Shown piece by piece: positions 19,115 to 30,000 of a stretch of DNA of 43,043 bases (position 1 is the first letter of the stretch; every line of letters starts with the position of its first letter). The notes under the pieces are model-generated. The model saw only the letters and a program-made list of their open reading frames with translations. It was not told where the DNA came from and did not search any database. The stretch lies in assembly GCA_031835245.1 (NCBI GenBank), contig JAVKOQ010000212.1, positions 47,501-90,543 on the forward strand, read 5' to 3'. The stretch comes from Balamuthia mandrillaris. Its lineage: Eukaryota > Discosea > Longamoebia > Balamuthiidae. Both the position numbers and the translations under genes were made by a program.

Positions 19115-22100
19115 TCAGAAAAACATCTTATAAACAACGAAGAAAGCAACAAACAAGAGTACAACGAAGAAGAACAACCTTTGCCTCTGTTCTTCCTCCC
19201 TCAAATCCTTTCCTGTGGTCAACTTGTAGAGTTTCTCCGGAGGGATTCTTGGGGAGCCCTCCGCCTTTCTCTCGGCCTCTTTGATGAGAGCGACGACGCG
19301 TTCGTTGACAGGAGTTGCGATACCTTTGAGTTTGGCCAAGCGAATGATCTCTCCGTTGAGAAAGTCTATTTCGGTCGTTCTTTTTCGTTCCAAGTCTTCC
19401 CACTGGGTTGGTTCCGGTTAGTAGAGAAGAGAAGAGAAGGCAAACGACAAAGAAGGAAAAGACGAACCGCAGAGCCATGAGCACGAGAGCTTATTCGGAC
19501 TGGCATGATGAGATTGTAGAGCCAATCCGGAAGCGACAACAACGTCGGCAGCAAACTAGGCACCAACAAACCGATTCGCACCGTCTTTATGTGGTGGGCG
19601 TTCAACACTTGCAGGGCTTCTCGTTGACAGGCGGCAAATACTTTTCTTTTTGTGGTTGTAAATGATGTTACACTGAAGAAGAACCAATAAAACACAAAGC
19701 AAGTAAGAAAAACAAACCTATACCCTCTTGTCTTCAGCTCTTGTTTCAGCGGAACGCCAGAGAGTGCCTGCACCGCATTGTTCAGATTCAACAGCAGCTT
19801 TGACCACTTGGTGGCTATGATATCGGTTGTTGTGGCCACTTCCAAACCCGCTTCTTTGATCTTCCTCACCAATTCGTTTACTTTGGCGTTTGCCTCATCG
19901 CTGGACGACAAGGAGGAGGAAGCTGACTTTTCGATGACGATTGGATTGGTGGTGCCTTTGTGGAAAGTGGCTCCCTTCTCCCAAACAACGTTGAAGCCTA
20001 CCATTCCTAGTGTTTGTTGTTTGACGTTAAGAAAAACAAGAAAGAACTATCCCTCATCTCTGGAGAGAGAGAAGAGAGAAGAGAGAAGAGAGAAGAGAGA
20101 AGAGAGAAGAGAGAAGAGAGAAGAGAGAAGAGAGAAGAGAGAAGAGAGACATATAATACCTTGAAGAACGGTGTGTTGTGGAAGTTCTTGTTTGACGACG
20201 GACATGTCGAAGACGCCGTTTTGGAGAATTACAATTGTCGTTGTTGTTGGCACATTCGCTTTTTTTTTTTTGGCGAATCGGGTAAACGTCCCACCCCACA
20301 ACGCTAAAAGTCCCACCCCTTCGGTAAACGTCCCACCCCTCAGGTAATTTACCCACCCTAATATGTATTTATAACAACCTATTATTTTTGTGCTATTTTG
20401 CCACCAAAGCGTGCGCTGGCCATTATTTTAGAGAGTGGAGAAAAGGGATCAGAAAAATCAAAAATTTATTTTTTAGGGGGCTTTTTTTTTTCGTTTTGTT
20501 CTTTTGGCCAGTCTTTTCTTTGTCACGCTGGGCACCTTTTCTTCGTTCTGTTCTTTTTTTTGAGGAGAGAGGAGCTTCACGACCTGTGTTTTCTGGTACC
20601 GTGGGTTGGGCTTCAGTTGTCGTTTTGGAGAGAGAGGCTTCCTTTTGTCCACTCGGGGATCCTGGTAGTTCACCACGGGTGCGACGCCATAGATCTCTTC
20701 CGTTTTACAGTTCTTTTGCCATTGAGAGGTACGCTTTGCTTTGCACTCTTCAAAAATGACAAAAATCAACTTCAGAAAAAGAATCTGCTTGATACAAAAA
20801 GTGACAAACATACCACTTTGCGTTTTTGTTTTTTGATTTTGTTGTTTTTTTGGTGCAGCCGCCGCCACCGCCGCTGCCTTTTTCTTTGTTGTTTCAGGTT
20901 TTGTTAAATTTGATTGAAATGTACGTTCGGTTTCTGGTGTTTGTGTGAGGTGTTAGCTAAAAGTAGGAAAGGAGGGAGAGATTTTGTTTAAAAAAAAGAG
21001 ATACTAACTTAATTCAAGCAAACATTCTTCTGTGAGTCGCAGGTTGGTTGCTACTTTCGGCCTCTTTGTTGTTTTGCGCGGCCTCCCAGGTGATGACTTC
21101 CCTGTAGCATATGCGATTGCTTGTTCTGCTTCTTCCTTGCTAGAGTACTCGATTTTTGGCTCCACTGGATGTTGATGCTTTGTTCCTTGATTTTTGTTTG
21201 CATTCAGTTTGTCTTTCTCCTTTTCCTTCTCCTCCTCCTCCTTCTCCTCCTTCTCCTCCTTCTCTTCTTTCTTATTGTTGTGTTCTTCTCCTTCAGAAGT
21301 TTCTTCCTCAAGATCTCCGCCGTCGTCCTCACCAAGTTCATCCATCGATGGCTCCTCCAACAGTAGCAGCGCCTGCTGTTCCTCGTCCTGTTCATCTCCC
21401 TCCTCTCCTTCCACATCTTCATCATCAAGGGTAACAGGCGCTACACGTTGCTCCAGGGAGTCAGTATCATCTGCTTCAACGATGTCATCTTCAACTATTC
21501 TTGCCACTTGTGAGGTGCTGCTGTTGGTGCGTCTTGTTTGTCTTTTCAGCCCAAGCTCTAAAAGGGTCTGATCTGAAAATGTTTTCTGTAGATGAGCAGC
21601 AAGTCCAAAAACGTGTTTGCACCTCCTACCATAATACCGAAAGTAAGGACAGGTGCATGAAGGCAATTCTATAGTCACGTCGTACTCATTCCATTTGAAA
21701 ACGCCGTCAGCAAGCTCTACAAAATGTGCGTTCAATCCTTCTTCTACCTCTTTTTCCTCTCTGTCGTTGTTGTTGTCATCGTTTTTGCTGCCATTCTCTA
21801 TTTCTTCTTTTTCTTTCTGTTTCTCACTCTGTTGGTGCTGTGCCAGCCGCAATCCCTCTTGATATCTCCTCCAAAGCCGGCAAACACCAAGGCTTGGGCG
21901 TTGCTGTAGTACATCGATGCGGTTTAGCTCCACATTGTAGCGGCGAAACACATTGTCTGCTAGCGTTAAGACCAAGTTGTGATCCCCTTTGGTGCCTTTG
22001 CAGTGGAAATCACGAAGAATGCTACGAAAGATCGTCTCTGTTGCATTGTTGGTATTCCACAAGCCCTCTCGGTACCCAGGACGATCAATGCTTTTCCACG

Positions 22101-24408
22101 TTGATGCCCATGGAGGAGAAAGCCAGTTCTTGTCAAAGTACTGCCAAAAACGGGTAATCCTCTTTTTTTGGCAATAGTTCTTCAACACTTTTGTTGCTTC
22201 TTCCTCTGCATCTTCTGTCATGGCATGTTGCAGTCTTTTTAACAAACCCAATACACTTCCATCATCCTTCCCTTGTTGTTTGGTATTATTGTTAGTTTCT
22301 ACTTGTATGAGCAACAACGAGAGGGAGAGAGCAGATGCATGAAAGAGAGAGAACAAACCATACTGCGCAACTTTTTTTCTCCACAGTTGTTGTGCATGAA
22401 AGTCACACAACACCACCTGAAAGCCAGCACTTGTCGCCCCGTTACGCTCCACCTTGTCTTTGTCGATCATTACGAAGGGTTGCCACGTAGGTTTTGGGGA
22501 GTAGATCGTTGTCGTCTGTGTCTCAAAAAAGTGACGAACAGACGAAAGGAAAAAGCGCACAACTGCTGCGCGTTCCTTGCTAGCAACAGCGAAGGCAACA
22601 GGCCAGCTCCGTCCCAAGTCATCTTGCACCACCAGTGCCCAAACGGGGTGATGTGACTTGGATAGCTTGTAGATGCTGTCCAGGCCGACTACATCCTTAC
22701 CCCATCGCTGAAGCACAGTGACTGCATAAGGCGCGATCAGAAAAATCATCCATGGCCGACGGGCCGCCGTGCGATCAAGGATGTACGTTTCCCGGCTCTC
22801 CAAAGGTGGGAAAAGGATAGTAGAAGCCAGTTCTGGCCGATTCAAGGCCTCTTGGAGGGCTTCTGCTCTGGTTTGCCCTTTCTTGCCGATTCGCAGTTTT
22901 TTCCTTCCGTTGTGGATTACAGTGGCAATCTCCTGCACAGTGGGTACATCCCGAGCATCCTTGACCCGCTCACAAGCGCCCCCCAGCAACATTCGTTGCA
23001 GCTCGTGCGCCGTCATTGCTCCTCCTCTCCCATTCATTCCGTCTTCTTTTGTTCCTTGCCCATCCATCTGGCGGAGCCACTGCCGAAGCGCAGGTGTCAT
23101 AGGCAAAGCGGAAGGCGCGCAAAACCCCGGTCCGTGGCTTTGGGCTTCCTTCTGGATGTAGATGTAGGCAGTGTTTAGCTCATCTCTAAACACCACCCAA
23201 CGGCTTTGTACTTCACAGTCCTTTAGTTTTTTGTTCTTCTTTCCTCTTGCAGGAGGAGCACAGGCAAAGCCGCCAGAGCAGTGAAGATTCTCGCTGAGTG
23301 CAACCTCAAGGCCCCCATTCTTCACCTTCTTGACTTTAGGCGCCACCAACACTTTCACTCCTTCAAGGGTGGTCCGCGGATTACTAAGCACCTTCACTCC
23401 TGTTCGCTTTGTAAGCCCACGAGTTGATCTCCATTGGACTCGATAAAAGGTCGGAGCATCCTCTCCACCATTGTACAACCGTGAAAGCTGCTGCAATGGA
23501 ACCTTTCGTTCAAAAATCCACCCGTAAATCTCGGCAAATCTTTTTTTCTTCGCTTCCATAATGAGAAAAAAAAAAAAGGAAAAAACAAAAAGCCAAACAA
23601 ACAAAAAAGGTGTGTGATGGTTGTGTGTAGCTGTTTCTAGTTGAAAGAAAAAAGTTAAAGAAGAAGACCTTGTTACAACCCAAGAAAAAGTAACGGTAAC
23701 GTTATTGAAAAAAAAGGCGGGAACAAAAAGAAAAGTATGGCGGGCAAGAATGGTGAGAGGAATAACCGTTGACCAAGGATACAGCATGCTTTCAATTCCT
23801 GACAGTTTCTTTTACAACGGTTATTCCTCTCGCCAAGCAAAGAGAAACACAGTAGCAATGTAACGATAGAGTTACTCATAATTCATGTCACCCTAATAGG
23901 TTGGGACTTTTACCTGAGGGGTGGAATTTTTATCGGTGGGGTGGGAAGTTTATGGTCGTGGGGTGGGATATCTACCATTTTTTGCTTTTTTTTGTTGTTT
24001 TGTTGTTTTGTTTTGTTAAACGGAGAAGAAGAAAGAAGAAGAGAAGGAAGAAGACAGAAGAAAAGAAGACAAGAAGGAAGAAACAAGAAGAAGCACAAGA
24101 GTGTTACCTTTGGCCAAAGCAAGAGCCACGTCATGAGTATCTTTGGCCTTCACAGTGACCAACACAAAGTCCCTGTCCCGCAGGCACTCCTCCGTCATCT
24201 CCGTCGCCACTCGCAGGGGGAACCGATCGCGGTCCACGAGGACCGCCTCCTCCTCGTCCAAGGTGGAGAGGCGAATGCCGCCGTTCCTGTCTACCTCATC
24301 TCTGAGATAAGCGCGGCCGATGAGCACGACATCGCAGCCGGCGTGGTAGCACAGGGCGCCACCCACGAAGCAACCGATCGAGCCCGCCCCCACGATGGCC
24401 ACTTTCAT
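19115..24408 (-). CDS. 2-dehydropantoate 2-reductase (ketopantoate reductase) with hydrophobic C-tail
   Basis: Five exons in transcription order: 24408-24108, 20258-20160, 20006-19718, 19645-19468 and 19402-19115; 384 residues. The N-terminus MKVAIVGAGSIGCFVGGAL is a Rossmann NADP-binding GxGxxG. VLVTVKAKDTHDVALAL, IVILQNGV, KGTTNPIVIE, ATKWSKLLLNLNNAVQALSG and KRTTEIDFLNGEIIRLAK..ATPVNE are typical of the family (ApbA/PanE), which reduces ketopantoate to pantoate for vitamin B5 and CoA. After KLTTGKDLREEEQRQR the protein ends in about 20 mostly hydrophobic residues (LFFFVVLLFVAFF...), a possible tail anchor not expected in this soluble enzyme. The first intron is 3.85 kb because it contains a whole Mutator-like transposon; without it the intron would be about 150 nt. 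Exons join in frame across the transposon, so the gene is probably still functional if the intron splices. Confidence 0.87.
20041..20150 (-). repeat. (GAGAA)n tract in ketopantoate reductase intron 2
   Basis: About 100 bp of AGAGAGAAGAG repeat on the plus strand, TCTCTTC on the sense strand, filling most of intron 20007-20159. Confidence 0.92.
20281..20365 (+). repeat. left MULE terminal inverted repeat with internal subrepeats
   Basis: It contains repeats of TCCCACCCC separated by about 20 bp, each next to GTAAACG or CTAAAAG. The inverted copy lies at 23891-23976. Confidence 0.85.
20465..20470 (-). terminator. AATAAA poly(A) signal of the transposase gene
   Basis: On the minus strand AATAAA follows the transposase stop codon (20473-20475) within three bases, a compact 3' end inside the transposon. 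Confidence 0.5.
20473..23559 (-). CDS. MULE transposase with SWIM zinc finger
   Basis: Three exons in transcription order: 23559-21009, 20933-20814 and 20747-20473; 981 residues. The start MEAKKKRFAEIYGW is preferred; the 76 upstream codons read like non-coding DNA. The N-terminal part (residues ~1-130) may be a FAR1/WRKY-like DNA-binding region. The catalytic core shows GKDVVGLDSIYKLS (first Asp), VVLCDFHAQQLWRK (second Asp) and the NNATETIFRSILRDFH block that precedes the expected Glu. SWIM zinc finger: CTCPYFRYYGRRCKHVF (CxC..CxH). An acidic Glu/Lys region and a basic tail (KKRLAKRTKRKKKAP) follow. Such proteins cut and paste the element by its inverted repeats. The two 3' introns are inferred from exact frame continuity (LLEL to KTERTF; QS to ECKAKR). 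Without splicing the protein would stop at 21004. Confidence 0.85.
23891..23976 (-). repeat. right MULE terminal inverted repeat
   Basis: Inverted partner of 20281-20365. On the plus strand it shows G-rich subrepeats GAGGGGTGGAA, GGGGTGGGAAG and GGGGTGGGATA, about 21-24 bp apart. Confidence 0.85.
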
Positions 24409-24695
24409 TCTTTTCTTTTTGTATTGCAGAAAACAATGAACGATTTTCTTTATCAAGTCCATCTTTTTTCGCCGATTTGTTGCACCAATTCCCCGACTAA
24501 ATGAATACACCCAATAGGAAAATATCGGGGAAATAAATGAATGGATGATTGGATGTTTGAAAGATCAAAATTTGTTTGATTTCTTATTGGGGTGTCGTTA
24601 TGAGCGCCACGTCGTCTACAATGCCACCACGTGGATCACATAACAGTTTCTAGCTGGCTTCTTCGTCAACTCAAACCAAAAATAAACTTAAAACA
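24409..24695. promoter_or_regulatory. divergent promoter between ketopantoate reductase and hydrolase genes
   Basis: This 287 bp gap separates the minus-strand start at 24408 and the plus-strand start at 24696. It contains GGTGTCGTTATG (about 24592-24603), a variant of the recurring TGTCGTCA motif, followed by CCACGTCGTC and CCACCACGTGG, a CACGTG E-box-like palindrome. Confidence 0.35.
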
Positions 24696-24803
24696 ATGAA
24701 AACAAGTCGCGTCTTGAGGTCACTATCTTCTTCTTCTTCTTCTCCTCCTTCTTCTCCTTCTTGATTCTTCAGATGATGTTCGCTTTCTCTCTACCAACGC
24801 AAC

Positions 24804-24841
<38 letters not shown>

Positions 24842-25667
24842 TTTGTCTCTCGCTGGTCCTTCAAAACAGTTGCTTTGCGATAGGTTCGATCATCAGTGTG
24901 CTGCTGGTCACTGGGCTGACCCTGCACATCATCACGGACACCCTGCTTCATCCTCGGTGGTACCGGGAGTCCTCCGGAGGAAGGTTGAGGGTGGGTTGGC
25001 CGGAGGCTCTCGTGCAAGGCGATCCAAGGCGGTTGTACGGATTGCCCTATGAAGACGTGGAGTTTCCGGCCTCCTACGATGGAAACGTTACCATTCGAGG
25101 CTGGTGGGTGCCTGCTCCTTCGCCAAGTATGTCTCTTCCCTTTGTCGGTGTTCTTTTTCTGGTTGTGGTGCTCGTTTTTGTTTTCTTCCGCTTCTCTGTG
25201 TTGTTGTTGTTGTCTTATGTTGTTGTTCTTCTTCTTCATCCTCCTCCTAAGGTGTTTGCTTGTGCTTCTCTTCTTCCTTTTCTTCTTCCTCTTCCTCATC
25301 ATTGTCATCTACTTATAAACAAACACCAGGTGATGTTGTCATAGTAGCAGTTCATGGCTCAGGCGGCAACAGACGAGAATATCTGCGTCAAGTCAAAGGC
25401 TTCATTCTCAACGACCGCGATCCTTCCGCTTCTTTCAACATGCTTCTCTTTGATTGCGTTGGTGGTTCTGGCGAGAGCGACCGGCCACCAAAGGGACAAC
25501 CCGAGATCACTTTTGGAAGAAGGGAAAGCAAGGATGTGTTGGCAGCTGCCGCTTTTGCCAAGCAGACCAAAGGCATGAAGTCAGTGATCGCCATAGGGCA
25601 TAGTCTTGGTGCCAGTGCTGTTCTGATGGTTTGTTATGCGTGACCATTCCTCTTTTCCTTCTGTGGT

Positions 25668-25713
<46 letters not shown>

Positions 25714-26245
25714 AAATAAACCACTGAAACCACAGGCAGGAGGTTCCACAGAAGGCAAAGAGCTGATCGACATGGTCATCGCAGAGAATCCCTTCGCTTC
25801 CTTCGAGGACGTCTTTCGTGAACACGCCCCCAAGCGATTGAGAGGCGGTCGCTCAGGCACCTTTCAGTCTTTAGGGCCTCACCTGGGTCTCCTGGTGGGG
25901 CGTTTGTTGGATGGATTCGTTTCCCCGGTGTTGGTGGATTGGGTCACGAGCTACATGCTCTGGCGATTGGAGTATGAGCCTCGGGCACAGCCCAAGGAGG
26001 TCGTTCATCGGATAAGCCCACGACCTTTGATGCTGATCCATGGCAAAGACGACCATCTCTGTCCCTTCTCTCACAGCTTGCTTCTCTTCGAACGAGCCTC
26101 GGAGCCTAAGGAATTCTGGGAGGTGTCCACCGCCGCGCACGCGGTCCCGTTCGACACGGTGGGCTCGCCTCGCGTGTACCACGAGCGAGTGCGAGGCTTC
26201 ATTCATCGGCATCTAACGGGCAATGTTGCTTCGCACGAAGAATGA
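24696..26245 (+). CDS. membrane-anchored alpha/beta hydrolase (S33-like)
   Basis: Four exons: 24696-24718, 24870-25126, 25330-25628 and 25736-26245; 362 residues. The N-terminus MKTSRVLS is followed by a hydrophobic segment (CFAIGSIISVLLVTGLTLHI), a signal anchor. The hydrolase fold shows VHGSGGNRREYL (oxyanion region), the nucleophile elbow GHSLGAS with catalytic Ser, the acid loop LIHGKDDHLCP (Asp) and STAAHAVP (His), so the triad is complete. The layout resembles ABHD/BEM46-type serine hydrolases of the secretory membranes; the substrate is unknown. An alternative first exon starting at the ATGATG near 24774 also keeps the frame, but the chosen start gives a basic flank before the membrane segment. 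Introns 24719-24869 and 25629-25735 both carry (CT)n. Confidence 0.83.
24805..24838 (+). repeat. (CT)n in hydrolase intron 1
   Basis: About 17 CT units in intron 24719-24869. A second tract (25674-25709) lies in intron 25629-25735. Confidence 0.92.
25674..25709 (+). repeat. (CT)n in hydrolase intron 3
   Basis: About 18 CT units in intron 25629-25735. Confidence 0.92.
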
Positions 26246-26367
26246 TAAAAAAAGAAAGAAAAGAAAAAAGAAGAAAAAGAAAACGAAAAGAGAAACGAGA
26301 CAATAGAAAAGAATGATAAGAAAAGAAAAAGAAAACGAAAACGAAAAGAAAAACGAGACAAAAATTT

Positions 26368-26457
26368 CGTGTCGTCATGTAAGCTTTTGTGCAAGGTAAT
26401 GTTCGTGTCGTCATGTGATATTTATTGTAGACAAGTCAATCAAATCATGTCGTCATG
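26368..26457 (+). promoter_or_regulatory. three copies of the CRTGTCGTCATG motif
   Basis: CGTGTCGTCATG occurs at 26368-26379 and 26404-26415, and CATGTCGTCATG at 26446-26457. The last two belong to longer near-duplicates of about 42 bp that continue with TGTGRTAWTTATTGYAGAC. Their position between two genes suggests regulatory sites for the SET gene, although they lie about 630-715 bp from its start. Confidence 0.45.
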
Positions 26458-26967
26458 TGGTAATTATTGCAGACGAGAGAAGAAAACGCCGCCGAAACAG
26501 GGCAGTGGGATCAGGTTCGGGCGAAACTCACCAACCACACAATTCGTTGCGGTGCCGTGCCTTGCCTTTGTGTCTGAAGGTCGGTGGTGATTCCGTTTGT
26601 TTTGTTTTGTTTTGTTTTTTTCGTTTTAAAACAAATTAGATGAAACAAAACCTCAAACCCTTTTTTTTTTTGGCACACAGGCATGTTTTTTTTTCTTGCT
26701 ACACTACACTTTTTTGGGATTGACATCAACGAAAGAAGCTGAACGGAGATGAATGGCATGTCTTCATCATCGCTCGCGAGTGGGCGTGAAACACCGGTTA
26801 TACAGTTTTCGCGGCTGCCGCCGCCACCACTAGGTACGGCTATGTGCCACTACAGCACCAGCCCTTTATATCTCTTATCACTGTTTTTTTCGCTTTTGTG
26901 TCACACTGCGCTTTTTTTTTTGTGTTGAAGTCTTTCTTGTTCGCTCTCTTCTTGCTCGCTGCTTCTC

Positions 26968-27006
<39 letters not shown>

Positions 27007-27054
27007 CTCTTCGCTCTTCGCTCTTCTCTCCTCTCTTCTCTCTAATCTTCGTTT

Positions 27055-27063
27055 TATAAATAG
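27055..27063 (+). promoter_or_regulatory. TATA-like box before the PHD/SET gene
   Basis: TATAAATAG lies about 21 bp before the proposed ATG at 27084, following a CT/TTC-rich tract. The distance would leave a very short leader. Confidence 0.35.
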
Positions 27064-27083
27064 ATCCAACAAAACGAGCAGTA

Positions 27084-30000
27084 ATGCCTCCAAAACGAAC
27101 ACGACCCAAAGCATACACCTCTTCTTCTTCTTCTTCTTCGTCCAAGTTTTCTTCTGCTTATTTTCAATCACTTCTGCTTCTGACAACTCGAAGTTGATTT
27201 CGCCACCAGTTTCACCTCTAGAGAAGCTAAAAAGGATAGCGAAAGGAAATATGCACCAAAACGAAAACCAAAAAGATAAGACGACGAATGGGAAACGCCA
27301 ACACCAACCTCCTTACGAAGAGTTTGTTATAGTGGATTCAGAAGACGAAGAGGCCGAAGACGATGAATTAGATATCATCGAAGCAACAGATGACGAAGAA
27401 AAGGGGGTGGAAGAAGAAAAAGTCGATGAAGAAGACAGTGGAGTGGTATTTTATGATGAACAGAGCGCTTCCAATCTGCGAAGTTATCAAGCACAGAAGA
27501 AGAGACTCAAGGCTAAAATGAGGCAACACATTCTTTTGGAAGAAAAGCTACAGCGCAAACTGGAGCAGCTGAGAGAGAAGAGGAGTGCTATGCAACATAA
27601 ACTCAACAACGTGAACCAAAAGATCAAAGAGGAGAAAAGTTTGTTGAGGGAAGAGTACGAGCCTTGGTCCACGTGTTCTTTTCTCAGCGATCTTAGTGAA
27701 GAAGAGCAAGAACAAACAACAGGAAAGCAACAAAGTAATGGAGAGGAAAAACATAAGCAAAAACCAAGTGAAGAAGAAGGAGATACAAAAATGGAAGAGC
27801 AAAAGACTCACAACAACAACAACGAAAATGGAGTAAAAGCAGGACGAGAAAAAAGAGAGGGACGAGAGGAAGTAGAACAAGACGAAGACTCGATTGAGTA
27901 TGTTCAAGTAGATGATGGACTAACAATGATGGCAATGGGAAAATCATCCCCACAAATCAAACAAAAACTGATTACCACTCCCTTTTCTTCTTCCTCATCA
28001 TCCGCTTCTACCGCCACTAGAAAGATTGCTTCTTCCACTGCCTCTGGCTCTTCTGTTTCTTCTTCTTTTTCCTCTTCTGCTCCTCCTTCTTTTGAAGTAC
28101 GACCAGCGGTACGGTCTCTTCGTGAGATTTTGACCGTTCCCATTCCTCCTTCTTCACTTGTTTCTCTCATTTCTATGAATGCCGAGAAACAGAGATCAAA
28201 AAGTGAACACAAAAGAAAAAGAACCAGAGACGAAAAGGAAGAACGAAGAAGCAAAAGGGAACACAAACGAAGCCGTTCAAAACGAAGTTCATCTTCTTCT
28301 TCACGCCGCAAGAAAAAGAAAGACAAAGGCAGCAAAACAAAAAGAAAGGAAGCAGATGAAGGCGAGGATGAAGAAAAAAGTAAAGAAGAAGAACAAACAG
28401 AACAAGAAGATGAAAACGAGGACGAATGTTACATATGCAAAAGAGATGGAGAGTTGTTGTGCTGCGATGACTGCTCTCTTTCTTTCCATCTTCACTGCTT
28501 ACAACCTCCAATGAAGACCATTCCTGATGGTCGTTGGTCTTGTCCTGTTTGTTCCAGAGCAGCTGCAAGCAACCTCAACAACACCACCAATCTTCCTCGC
28601 CAATCGCCATCATCTAACATCAGCAAATCTCCTTCGCTTTTTAATCGTCGTCAACCTTTAAACTATCGGCAGCAACTCGGCATTCGGATGAATCATAATT
28701 TTTGTGATGTGTGTCTGAAGAAAGGAGATCTGTTGTGTTGCGAAGGCTGTCCGCAAGCATTCCATCTCGCTTGCTTAGGACTGTCTCAGCTTCCGGGCGA
28801 TGTGGATTGGTTTTGTGCTCGCTGCAACGTGGATAGGCATAAGAAGAAAACGAGTGCCACAACGACGTCGACGGCAATGAAGCAAGAAATAGAGGAAACA
28901 AACCACTATTATTATTGTTACCAAAAGGTAATTTTAATCTCATTCCAGCTTCCCTCTTTCTTCTGCTTGCTACTTCTTCCTTCTTCCTTTCCTTGTCTTT
29001 TCTTAGTCTTCCTTTCTTGTACTAATCTCTTAAAAAAAGATATTGCAAAACCTGGCATCATCCGTTTTACTCTTTGAGGCGTCGGCACCCAAAAAGAGTT
29101 CCACAATAACATGGGCGGCCGGACGAAGAGAGGCATGGAAGGAGGAAATGGAGACCGCTCAAACGCTTCGCAAGATCGGAAAGCTCGTCAAAGAGTTGGA
29201 GGGTAGGGTACCCTGGAATGCGGTTGTACATAGCTGGAAGAAAGGCAGGAACATGTGGACGAGAAAGTTGCATAAAGCCACTGGGTTGACTTGCACTCTT
29301 CAACGGGATTCGTTGAGAGAGCGATACATCATTCAAAAGTTTGTTTCGTATTTGGTTTCCTTTGGTTGTCTTTTGTAATTTTGTTTTTATTCTTTGTTGA
29401 CTTATTCGTTTCACCCAAACGCCAAACAGATATGGTTTCGAATGCAACTGCATTGCCATTCGAAAAGCAAGACAAAAGAAAAGCCTGCAAGAAAAATTGC
29501 AACAAGAAGAGGGAGAAGAAGTAGAAAAAGGCCCAAGAGACCAAAAAGCAAAGGAAGTATCTGAACCAGAAACAGAAGAAGAAGAAGAAACGGAAGAGCC
29601 AGAAGACTTTTGCGATGGAAAATGCTTCACTACAAACGTTCATAAAATGGGAGAGCTGTTATTGGAACTGGAGAAAGCCATCAAACCGGAATTCTTGAGT
29701 GACAATTGGATGAAAGGGACGAGACGACGGTGGGAGGAACAGCTACGCGAAACAACTAAGGTTTCTTTTCCTTTCTTTCCTTTAGCTTTTTTTCCGTTTC
29801 TTATTTCACTCCATAATACTTATGCTTCTCTTCTTTGTAAGAATTTTTCGTTTTCGTTTAACCTCATAACCAACACCCTTGAAACAGGAACATAAATTCA
29901 ACGATACTGTAAAGAAATTACATTACCTCTTCGGCCTATCCTCCAACAAAGTCAAATCCACCGAACAATCAATCTCTTCTTCCTCCAAAACAGAACATCC

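Larger units (their letters stand above)
20281..23976 (-). mobile_element. intact Mutator-like (MULE) DNA transposon in an intron
   Basis: The element is 3.7 kb with ~85 bp imperfect terminal inverted repeats (20281-20365 and ~23891-23976) enclosing one complete spliced transposase gene. It lies in intron 1 of the ketopantoate reductase gene, in the same orientation, and its left end is only about 20 bp from the host acceptor at 20259. Outer ends read GGTAAACGTCCCACCCCAC and, inverted at the right, GGTAGATATCCCACCCCAC. No clear 8-10 bp target duplication is visible; flanking T/A runs hide it. The open transposase and recognisable ends suggest a fairly recent, possibly autonomous copy. Confidence 0.85.
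26246..27083. other. intergenic region with tandem motif units
   Basis: Directly after the hydrolase stop, a purine-rich AAAAGAAAACGAAAAG segment is duplicated, including the GAATGATAA around the stop (26237-26360). Next come three copies of the TGTCGTCA motif (26368-26457). The middle part (26460-26840) is ordinary unique sequence with no convincing gene. A (CT)n run (26970-27002) and a TATA-like box precede the SET gene. Confidence 0.6.

Noticed and set aside
23560-23787. 76-codon N-terminal extension of the transposase
   Set aside because: Composition is Phe/Thr/Val-rich with no domain, and the charged MEAKKKRF start fits better.
24774-24780. Alternative hydrolase start at ATGATG
   Set aside because: It keeps the frame but gives a very short exon before the membrane segment; the start at 24696 gives a typical basic flank.
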